A model generated the notes under the pieces. The model saw only the letters and a list, made by a program, of their open reading frames with translations. It was not told the DNA's origin and did not search any database. Made by a program: the position numbers and the translations under genes. From Sphingosinicella sp. (GTDB lineage: Bacteria; Pseudomonadota; Alphaproteobacteria; Sphingomonadales; Sphingomonadaceae): a DNA stretch of 64,000 nucleotides. The stretch's first letter is position 1. The number at the start of each line of letters is the position of its first letter. Shown here piece by piece: positions 57,989-64,000 of the stretch. The stretch covers positions 178,801 through 242,800 of the forward strand of contig NZ_JACESP010000003.1 in assembly GCF_013911755.1 (NCBI RefSeq), given 5' to 3'.

Positions 57989-60900
57989 ATGCGGAAGACG
58001 TGGATCGGTTTCGGTGCAGTGGCGGGAACGGCGGCGCTGGTCGCGATCGTGCCCTATTTCATAGACTGGAACTGGTTCAAGCCGCAGCTTGTTTCGGCTG
58101 TGGAAGAGGCGACCGGCTATGACGTGGAGGTGGCCGGAGACATCGGCTTCTCGCTGCTCCCAAGCCCGCGCCTTTCCGCCGAGGGACTGACCGTCACGGG
58201 GTTCGGGCCAAGCCGCGAACCGCTGGTGAAGGCCGATAAACTCTCCGCCGCCGTTGCCTTCCTGCCGCTGCTCTCGAAGCGCGCGGAGGTGAAATACATC
58301 GCGCTCGAAGCGCCCATTGTGCGCATCATCAGCTATGCCGACGGCACCACCAACTGGTCCGATCCGGCGAAGGCGAAGACGGAATCGTCGGGCGGGGAGC
58401 TCTCGATCGAGGATTTCCGCATCGAGAAGGGCACCTTCATCCTGCAGTCGCCGGAAGGCGAGCCGACGCGTGTGGACGACATCGACATGAACGTCGCCAT
58501 CGCAAGCGCGGCGGGGCCGTACACGGTCGAAGGCTCGCTGCGCTACGGCGCGATGCCGGTGACGCTGAAGGCGGAATACGAGCAGGGCGGCCTCAAGCTC
58601 GATGCGACGCTCGCGAAGGCGGGGACGATCGCCTTCGGGGGCCGGGTCGGCGAAGCGGAGGGCGATGCCGCTACGCCTGTGTCGGGCAGGCTCACCGTGA
58701 GTGGTGAAAAACTCGGTGATCTGCTTGTCGCGTTCAGCGGAGGAGAGGCGTCCAAGGCGCCCGCCTACGCCAAGCCCGTCCAGCTCAAGGCCTCCGTCGA
58801 GGGCACGACCGACCAGCTTCGCCTGGCCGATGTCAGCGGCACGGTGGCGGGATCGAAGTTCGGCGGCGCGTTCGATGTGAAGCGCGGCGCGCGGACGGCG
58901 ATCAGCGGGCGGCTCATCGTCGATGCTCTGAACGCGGCGGACTGGATGTCCGACGAACAGAAGGACGACAAGGAGCCGTTCGAGCTTCCCGAAACGATCG
59001 ATGCCGATGTGATCGTGCGCGTGAACGATGCGCGTTACGGCACGATGCAGCTCGGCGCGGTGAATGCGCCGGTGAAGCTCGCGAACCGGGTGGTCACGCT
59101 TGGCGATACGCGTCTCGCGCTTGCGGGTGGGGGAAGCGCTGTTGTGCGCGGGCTCCTTGATGCGGCGGACGGCGAACCGCGTTTCCGCGGGCGCTTCGGC
59201 ACCAGCCTGCCGCGCCCGGCGCGGACGCTCGCCGCATTCGGGACGGATGGATACGCATCGCTGCCGCCCGCGACACTCGGCGGTACGATCGAATACCGCG
59301 ACGATGCCGTGACGCTCGGCGACCTGCGCGGTACGCTGGACGGGAAGGCCGTGGGCGGCAAGGTTCACTACCCGCTGGAGGAAGGGCTGCCGATCGACGT
59401 GGCGCTCGGGCTCCAGAGCCTCAACTGGGACCGCGTCGTTTCGAAGCCCGCGTCGACCGCCAAGGCGGACGATGCCTTCGCGCGCACGGTGAACTTTGAC
59501 GTGCGGCTCGGCGAGCTTCTGATGGGTGGCAGCCGCTACGGCGGCATCACCGCAGAGGGCAGCTACGCCGCCGACAAGGTGACGCTGGCGCAGGCGGTGG
59601 TGCAGGAAGCGATGGGCTTCGGGATCACCGCGAAGGGCAGCATCGACAAGCTTTCGGCCGACCGCCGCGCAGACCTTGCGCTCGGGCTGGCGGGCGAGGG
59701 CGTGAAGGGCGCGATCACGGTAAAGGGACCGATGTCGAAGCTCGATGTCGGCGGCGCGGTCACCTATGCGGGCGCGGAAATCGGTCTGAGCGGCTGGGTG
59801 CGGACGGAGCCGGACGTTGCCTATCAGCTTGCGGCCTCGGCCAAGGCGCCCGAGGCAGGCGCCGTGCTCGCGCGGCTGCAGGATGAGCCGCGCGCGGCAA
59901 AGCTCGGCCCGCTCGATCTCGGGATGCAGATCGCAGGCGCGGGCGATGTCGCGAAGATCAGCGGCATCGCGGGCAAGATCGGCAGCATGACGCTTTCGGG
60001 CGACGCGTCCGTCAACACGGGCGGATCGGTGCCGGTGGTGAACGCCGTGCTGAAGGCGGGTGTCGTGCCCGTGCTGGCGTTGATGGGTGACGACGGGACG
60101 GGCGCGGCCGAGGCGGCGAGCGGGAAGGGCGCGCGCTGGTCTTCAGAGCCGCTGTCGTTCGACTGGATTCGCAATTTCAATGGCCGCATTTCGCTGACGG
60201 CGGAGCGGGCGCTTTATGATGCCTACGTGCTCGACAAGCCGTCGCTCGCGCTTGTCAGCAAGGGCGGGACGCTCAGCATCGAAGGCTTGAAAGGCGGTCT
60301 CTACGGCGGCACCTTCACAGCGTCCGGCACGCTCACCTCCGGCGACGCGCAGGGCATGGCGATGAAGCTCGCGCTGAGCGGTGTGCCGGTGGAGCCGTTC
60401 CTGAAAGCCGCGATGGCGAGCGCGCCCGCGACCGGCACCGTCGACATAACCGCGAATGTCACCGCGCGTGGGCCCTCGCAGAAGGCGCTGATGTCCTCGC
60501 TCGCCGGGCCGGTGCGCATGGCCGCGACGAACGGCGTGATCCGCAAGGTCAACCTGAAGGCGCTCGACGAGGAACTGAACGATCTGCGCTCGCTCGACAG
60601 CTTCGCGCGCTTCGCGGGGACGGCGCTGAAAGGCGGAGAGACACAGTACCGCACGCTCGCGATCGACGCGACGGGCAAGGGCGGACGCTTCAACATCGAC
60701 AAGGTGACGAGCGACATGGACGGCGGCAGTGTGACCGCGAAGGGCTATGTCGATATGGGCGCATGGTACGCGGACAGCGTCGCCACCATCCGGCTCGGCA
60801 GCCACAAGGATGCGCCCGCGATCCCCGCGACCATCAAGGGGCCGCTGCCGGTGCCGGAGGTCAAATATTCGCTCGGCCCGCTGCAGGCGTGGTTCGGCAA

Positions 60901-61117
60901 GCGCATCGCGCTTGTCGGCATCAAAGCGGCGGTCGGCGGCGACAAGCTTGATCTTGGCAGCCTCATCGGCGGCAAGAAGGCGCAGACGCCCGCGGTCGCG
61001 GAAGGTGAAGCCCCTGCCGAAGCGGCGCCGCAGAAGACCGTGGAGGAAGAGCTCGGCACCGCGCTCGGCAAGGGGCTCGGCAAGCTGTTCGGGAAGAAAA
61101 AACCGGCGGAAGAGTAG
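57989..61117 (+). CDS. AsmA-family envelope protein
   Basis: A 1042-residue protein with one N-terminal membrane anchor (TWIGFGAVAGTAALVAIVPY), then the AsmA N-terminal motif (PQLVSAVEEATGYDVEVAGD). A long beta-strand-rich region follows, ending with the AsmA C-terminal domain (VTARGPSQKALMSSLAGPVR, FARFAGTALKGGE). AsmA-like proteins form hydrophobic grooves between the membranes and are thought to move phospholipid. The C-terminus is rich in Lys/Glu/Ala. ATG 57989 is preferred over GTG 57974. A repeat element closes the gene. Confidence 0.88.
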   Translation: MRKTWIGFGAVAGTAALVAIVPYFIDWNWFKPQLVSAVEEATGYDVEVAGDIGFSLLPSPRLSAEGLTVTGFGPSREPLVKADKLSAAVAFLPLLSKRAEVKYIALEAPIVRIISYADGTTNWSDPAKAKTESSGGELSIEDFRIEKGTFILQSPEGEPTRVDDIDMNVAIASAAGPYTVEGSLRYGAMPVTLKAEYEQGGLKLDATLAKAGTIAFGGRVGEAEGDAATPVSGRLTVSGEKLGDLLVAFSGGEASKAPAYAKPVQLKASVEGTTDQLRLADVSGTVAGSKFGGAFDVKRGARTAISGRLIVDALNAADWMSDEQKDDKEPFELPETIDADVIVRVNDARYGTMQLGAVNAPVKLANRVVTLGDTRLALAGGGSAVVRGLLDAADGEPRFRGRFGTSLPRPARTLAAFGTDGYASLPPATLGGTIEYRDDAVTLGDLRGTLDGKAVGGKVHYPLEEGLPIDVALGLQSLNWDRVVSKPASTAKADDAFARTVNFDVRLGELLMGGSRYGGITAEGSYAADKVTLAQAVVQEAMGFGITAKGSIDKLSADRRADLALGLAGEGVKGAITVKGPMSKLDVGGAVTYAGAEIGLSGWVRTEPDVAYQLAASAKAPEAGAVLARLQDEPRAAKLGPLDLGMQIAGAGDVAKISGIAGKIGSMTLSGDASVNTGGSVPVVNAVLKAGVVPVLALMGDDGTGAAEAASGKGARWSSEPLSFDWIRNFNGRISLTAERALYDAYVLDKPSLALVSKGGTLSIEGLKGGLYGGTFTASGTLTSGDAQGMAMKLALSGVPVEPFLKAAMASAPATGTVDITANVTARGPSQKALMSSLAGPVRMAATNGVIRKVNLKALDEELNDLRSLDSFARFAGTALKGGETQYRTLAIDATGKGGRFNIDKVTSDMDGGSVTAKGYVDMGAWYADSVATIRLGSHKDAPAIPATIKGPLPVPEVKYSLGPLQAWFGKRIALVGIKAAVGGDKLDLGSLIGGKKAQTPAVAEGEAPAEAAPQKTVEEELGTALGKGLGKLFGKKKPAEE

Positions 61118-61122
61118 GGCGT

Positions 61123-61203
61123 TGTGCGTCCATCGACTTCGCTCGGGATGATGGACGTAGAGCAAAAAGCTAATTCATCCCGAGCGAAGTCGAGGGACGC
61201 ACA
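61123..61203. repeat. Long inverted repeat (REP-like dispersed element)
   Basis: Two 29-bp arms (61123-61151 and 61175-61203) are complementary at all but one base and enclose 23 bp. The arm core TCGACTTCGCTCGGGATGA is also present at 55557-55573. As RNA it would fold into a very stable hairpin between the AsmA and rsmD genes, and could serve as a bidirectional terminator for these convergent genes. Confidence 0.8.
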
Positions 61204-61220
61204 GCAGATGCAAGCGGGCC

Positions 61221-61763
61221 CTACGCTAGCCGCAGCACGTGCAGCCGTGCCTTGCCGACATCGCGCACGGCATCGATCATGAAGCCTTCGGCCGCCAGCG
61301 TCTCATCACGCCGCGTCTCCACGCTGACCCAGGCGCCCGGTGCCAGCCAGCCGCCCTGCCGCAATGCTGCGAGCGCCCGCTCGCCAAGGCCCTTGCCGTA
61401 AGGCGGATCGAGCAGCACAAGGTCGTACGGCGCGATCGCCGTTCCCGGTGCATCCGCGCTCCGCGCCAGCACGTCGGTTCGCTCGGCAGCGCCGAGCTTC
61501 GCGATATTGGCCTTGAGCGCGGCGAGCGCGGCACGATCCGTCTCAATGAACGTCGCATGCGCTGCGCCGCGTGACAGGGCTTCGAGGCCAAGCGCGCCGG
61601 TGCCCGCGAAGAGATCGGCAACGCGCAGCCCTTCGAAGGTGCCGAGGCGGCTCGTGAGCATCGAGAACAAGGTTTCGCGCGCCCGATCGGCGGTGGGCCG
61701 CGTTTCGGCACCCACAGGCGCGACGAGCGGCCGTCCGCGCCATGCGCCGGCGATAATCCTCAT
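61221..61763 (-). CDS. rsmD: 16S rRNA guanine-N2 methyltransferase RsmD
   Basis: A 180-residue SAM methyltransferase with MRIIAGAWRGRPL at the start, RPTADRARETLFSML, DLFAGTGALGLEALSRGA (SAM loop) and LLDPPYGKG (catalytic DPPY). It methylates G966 of 16S rRNA. It is translationally coupled to the upstream pseudouridine synthase by an ATGA overlap. The pairing with an RluB-type gene is common in alphaproteobacteria. Confidence 0.93.
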   Translation of the reverse strand: MRIIAGAWRGRPLVAPVGAETRPTADRARETLFSMLTSRLGTFEGLRVADLFAGTGALGLEALSRGAAHATFIETDRAALAALKANIAKLGAAERTDVLARSADAPGTAIAPYDLVLLDPPYGKGLGERALAALRQGGWLAPGAWVSVETRRDETLAAEGFMIDAVRDVGKARLHVLRLA

Positions 61764-62953
61764 TTGCCGGGAAGGCGGCTCCGCAGCCGCGACACCGCAT
61801 CGTCGGGTATCTGATCGACGCCGCGGACCGGCAGGTCGTCCAGATCGAACGGACCGTAGCTGACGCGGATCAGCCGCGTGACCTGAAGGCCGAGATGTTC
61901 GAGAACCTTGCGAACCTCGCGGTTCTTGCCCTCGGTGATGCTGATCAGCAGCCACGAATAGGCGCCAGACTTGTGCTCGATATCGGCGTTGATCGAGCCG
62001 TAGCGCACGCCTTCGATGGTGACGCCCTCGGCGAGCGCCTCCAACTGGCGGGCGTTCACGGCGCCGAACACACGCACGCGGTAGCGCCGCACAAACGCAT
62101 TCGCGGGCAGCTCCATCGCGCGCTTCAGTTCGCCATCGTTGGTGAGCAGCAGCAGGCCCTCGGTGTTCATGTCGAGCCGACCGATGGTGACGAGGCGCGG
62201 CAGGTCCTTCGGCAGCAGATCGTAGATCGTGGCGCGGCCCTTCGGATCGCGCGCCGTCGTCAGGCAGCCGGTGGGCTTGTGGAAGCGGTAGAGCCGCGTC
62301 GCGCTGGTCACGGCGACGGGGTTGCCGTCCACTGTCACCTCGGCAAGCGAAGTAAGGTTGAGCGCGGGCGAGGTGAGCACCGTGCCGGCGACGGCGACTC
62401 GACCCTCGGCGATCATCCGCTCAATATCCCGCCGCGAGCCGACGCCGGCGCGCGCCAGCAGCTTGGCGATGCGCTGCGGCGCGCCCGTGCGGTGCGTGGC
62501 CGGGGCGGCGGGGCCTTCGGAGCGACGCGTCGGGCGCTCGTCCGTATCCGCGCGCCGGACCGGGCGCTGGCCCATGCCGCCGCCCGGGCGCGGACGACGC
62601 TCGCTGCGTTCGCCCGTGCGTGTGGTCTCGCGCTCACCTGTGCGTTCGTTGGCGCTTCGTTCACCGGTCGGCCGTTCACGGCGTGTCCGTTCCCGGGTCT
62701 GTTCAGGGGGCGTCCGCTCCTCGGGCGTCCGGACCCGGAGCGTCCGTTCGCGGACAGGTCGCCCGGGTCCACGCTCGCCGCCGCGTTCGCCGGTTCGTTG
62801 AGCAGCACGCGGCCCTTCGGGCGTGCGATCGTCAGTTCGGTGATCGGTGGGGCGGCGCGGGCGCTGCGGTTTGCCGTCCAGCGGCGGACGTGCGGGCCCG
62901 CCCGCCTTCGATGGGCGACGTGGCGGACCGGAGCGGCGAGGGGGTTTCGACAT
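61760..62953 (-). CDS. rluB: RluB/RsuA-type pseudouridine synthase with long Arg/Glu-rich N-terminus
   Basis: A 397-residue protein. Residues 1-~155 are low complexity, rich in Arg, Gly, Glu, Pro and Thr, with many RTGER-like units. An S4 RNA-binding domain then follows (QRIAKLLARAGVGSRRDIER), and the catalytic domain with the active Asp in GRLDMNTEGLLLLTNDGEL and KNREVRKVLEHLG. It probably modifies 23S rRNA (RluB site). MSKPPRRSGPP at 62953 is the start. The basic tail may aid rRNA binding. Confidence 0.88.
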   Translation of the reverse strand: MSKPPRRSGPPRRPSKAGGPARPPLDGKPQRPRRPTDHRTDDRTPEGPRAAQRTGERGGERGPGRPVRERTLRVRTPEERTPPEQTRERTRRERPTGERSANERTGERETTRTGERSERRPRPGGGMGQRPVRRADTDERPTRRSEGPAAPATHRTGAPQRIAKLLARAGVGSRRDIERMIAEGRVAVAGTVLTSPALNLTSLAEVTVDGNPVAVTSATRLYRFHKPTGCLTTARDPKGRATIYDLLPKDLPRLVTIGRLDMNTEGLLLLTNDGELKRAMELPANAFVRRYRVRVFGAVNARQLEALAEGVTIEGVRYGSINADIEHKSGAYSWLLISITEGKNREVRKVLEHLGLQVTRLIRVSYGPFDLDDLPVRGVDQIPDDAVSRLRSRLPGK

Positions 62954-62981
62954 GCCGCTCAACTGGACCGGAAGCAGGGAA

Positions 62982-63010
62982 TTGGCAAGCCCGCCGCTTT
63001 CCGCTAGTGC
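62982..63010 (+). promoter_or_regulatory. Possible promoter of tRNA-Leu
   Basis: TTGGCA is followed after 17 nt by TAGTGC, ending 11 nt before the tRNA. The -35 is good and the -10 weak. Confidence 0.35.
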
Positions 63011-63021
63011 CTTCCCGCCGT

Positions 63022-63106
63022 GCCCCCGTGGCGGAATTGGTAGACGCGCTCGACTCAAAATCGAGTTTCGCAAGAAGTGTCGGTTCGAGTCCGACCGGGG
63101 GTACCA
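63022..63106 (+). tRNA. tRNA-Leu (anticodon CAA)
   Basis: An 85-nt class II tRNA with a long variable arm and encoded CCA. The anticodon loop CTCAAAA gives CAA, reading UUG. The acceptor stem GCCCCCG pairs with CGGGGGT. An integrase start lies 160 nt beyond its 3' end, so this tRNA is a likely attachment site of an integrated element. Confidence 0.95.
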
Positions 63107-63217
63107 TCGACCGTCCGTGGACGTCCATTTTCGTCCGCCAAGTGACTGGTTTTGCTTCGTTATTTCTGTTATGGTGTCCGCAGGAATTCGGGCTCGTCGA
63201 TACCATACCGCGTCAAG

Positions 63218-63238
63218 TTCTTGGTACTTTTCTTGGTA
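63218..63238 (+). repeat. Direct repeats ahead of the integrase start
   Basis: TTCTTGGTA occurs at 63218-63226 and 63230-63238, a 12-bp period close to one helical turn. GATACC (63199-63204) and GGTATC (63235-63240) form an inverted pair around them. They may be binding sites for integrase or an excisionase. Confidence 0.4.
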
Positions 63239-63265
63239 TCGAGTTGCCCTCCTGAAGGAGGTACC

Positions 63266-63319
63266 ATGCGACTCTCGGCGCTGGCGATCCGCAACGCGAA
63301 AGCGCGTGAGACGCCATAC
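63266..63319 (+). pseudogene. Tyrosine integrase, N-terminal fragment cut by an IS
   Basis: After a strong AAGGAGG the frame reads MRLSALAIRNAKARETPY, the start of the DUF4102 arm-binding domain found in P4-type integrases that use tRNA genes. The similarity stops after 18 codons, exactly where an IS3-type end (TGTTCCCC) begins; the frame then ends at 63352. The rest of the integrase, if kept, lies beyond the right edge. The element to the right of tRNA-Leu is therefore probably unable to excise by itself. Confidence 0.65.
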
Positions 63320-63404
63320 TGTTCCCCGTCAGCGCCAATGGCACAGATTTGAGGTTGTGATTTGAGGAGGGTTGGGTCTTCGTCGCAGTGACGAAGGAAC
63401 GAAG

Positions 63405-63791
63405 ATGAAGACCCAACCCTCCTTGAAAAAATCGCTAGCAAAGGCCCCTGCTGAGCGGGTGGTGAAGGACATCCGGCGGCAGACGCGTCGCCATTTCTCG
63501 GCCGAGGACAAGATCCGCATCGTGCTCGATGGACTGCGCGGCGAGGACAGCATTGCCGAGCTGTGCCGCAAGGAAGGCATCGCGCAGAGCCTGTATTACA
63601 CCTGGTCAAAGGAGTTCATGGAAGCGGGCAAGCGCCGCCTGGCCGGCGATACCGCGCGTGCCGCGACCACCGGCGAGGTGCAGGACCTGCGCCGCGAAGC
63701 CCGCGCATTGAAGGAGTGCGTCGCCGAGCTGACGCTCGAGAACCGTCTGCTGAAAAAAAGCATGATCGCGGATGGGGGCGACGACGAATGA
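63405..63791 (+). CDS. IS3-family transposase OrfA
   Basis: The 128-residue protein has a helix-turn-helix (SAEDKIRIVLDGLRGEDSIA, then ELCRKEGIAQSLYYTW) and a C-terminal leucine-zipper-like helix (LKECVAELTLENRLLKKS). It recognises the IS ends and regulates transposition. ATG 63405 has AAGGAA 5 nt upstream. Its stop overlaps the orfB start as ATGA. Confidence 0.88.
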   Translation: MKTQPSLKKSLAKAPAERVVKDIRRQTRRHFSAEDKIRIVLDGLRGEDSIAELCRKEGIAQSLYYTWSKEFMEAGKRRLAGDTARAATTGEVQDLRREARALKECVAELTLENRLLKKSMIADGGDDE

Positions 63792-64000
63792 GGTATCCTG
63801 CATCCGAGAAGCTCGAGATCATCAGGATCGTCGAGCGATCGCATCTGCCCGCCAAGCGCACGCTGGACCAGCTCGGTATCCCTCGCCGGACATTCTACCG
63901 CTGGTATGATCGCTACCTCGAAGGCGGGCCGGAGGCGCTGGAGGATCGACCATCGGCGCCGAGCCGGGTGTGGAACCGCATCGCGCCTGAGGTGCAGGAC
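63788..64000 (+). CDS. IS3-family transposase OrfB (5' part)
   Basis: The frame opens MRYPASEKLEIIRIVERSHL and continues to the right edge. A second helix-turn-helix (RTLDQLGIPRRTFYRWYDRY) and GGPEALEDRPSAPSRVWNRI are visible; the DDE catalytic core would lie outside. The direct ATGA overlap suggests coupling of a separate OrfB rather than the usual frameshift fusion. Confidence 0.82.
   Translation, partial: MRYPASEKLEIIRIVERSHLPAKRTLDQLGIPRRTFYRWYDRYLEGGPEALEDRPSAPSRVWNRIAPEVQD

Larger units (their letters stand above)
63320..64000 (+). mobile_element. IS3-family insertion sequence, left part (right end outside window)
   Basis: The left boundary is placed where the integrase frame is lost, at TGTTCCCCGTC; a terminal TG is usual in IS3 elements. 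Two overlapping frames, OrfA and the start of OrfB, follow in the normal order. The terminal inverted repeat cannot be confirmed because the right end is outside the window. Confidence 0.75.

Noticed and set aside
57938-59368. Minus-strand open frame of 476 codons
   Set aside because: It is antisense to the AsmA gene, has Arg-rich composition and no domains.
62832-63206. Minus-strand open frame of 124 codons over tRNA-Leu
   Set aside because: Its PPVGLEPTLLAKLDFESSAS stretch is simply the complement of a tRNA-Leu gene, a well-known annotation artefact.

Overview
The window is GC-rich, gene-dense chromosomal DNA from an alphaproteobacterium, most likely of the order Sphingomonadales. This placement is an inference from gene content: a CspA/DUF6481 pair, an NDUFS4-type complex I subunit, the blocks yajC-secD-secF-Mth938 and bamD-recN-ligA, CYP153 cytochromes P450, a TonB-dependent receptor and a TPR-sulfotransferase. 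No rRNA or CRISPR array is present. Three tRNAs are visible: Ala(CGC), Arg(TCT) and Leu(CAA).

Layout. 1-6.6 kb: housekeeping genes (a histone-like Lys/Ala/Pro protein cut by the left edge, mannose-6-phosphate isomerase, NUDIX hydrolase, DUF4126, a PhyH oxygenase, chorismate mutase, octaprenyl diphosphate synthase, a complex I accessory subunit and two tRNAs). 6.7-23.1 kb: a putrescine uptake and catabolism locus. It holds an enzyme operon (patD/puuC-like aldehyde dehydrogenase, puuD, spuC-like aminotransferase, gabD), a PotFGHI-type ABC importer, a LysR regulator, and a second enzyme operon (glutamine-synthetase-like puuA, puuB, second puuA). A SpeE-like methyltransferase-fold gene, a DUF6481 gene and cspA sit between the two halves. 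23.1-32.3 kb: TPR-sulfotransferase, TonB-dependent receptor, BetI-type TetR regulator, M20 peptidase, FkbM methyltransferase and a two-gene ABC-2 exporter. 32.2-40.7 kb, minus strand: RND pump with its adaptor, a DUF389 membrane protein with an OmpA-like tail, an SLC13-type carrier and a DUF815 ATPase. 40.8-49.9 kb: Sec accessory genes, a glycosyltransferase, bamD, recN and ligA. 50-52.5 kb: two tandem CYP153-type P450 genes. 52.7-63 kb: a 50-residue small ORF, prmA, a DUF885 lipoprotein, uvrD/pcrA, AsmA, rsmD and an rluB-type pseudouridine synthase. 63-64 kb: a tRNA-Leu followed by the first 18 codons of a tyrosine integrase, cut off by an IS3-family element that runs off the right edge.

The most informative observation is regulatory. 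A 15-bp element of the LysR type (ATC-N9-GAT, with core ATCGG at one end) occurs at three key intergenic positions of the putrescine locus: upstream of patD, between potF and lysR, and upstream of the first puuA. This suggests that the local LysR protein controls uptake and both enzyme operons as one regulon. In the predicted pathway, PotFGHI imports putrescine. PuuA/PuuB/aldehyde dehydrogenase/PuuD (glutamylated route) and SpuC/PatD (transaminase route) both yield GABA, and an aminotransferase plus GabD pass the carbon to succinate.
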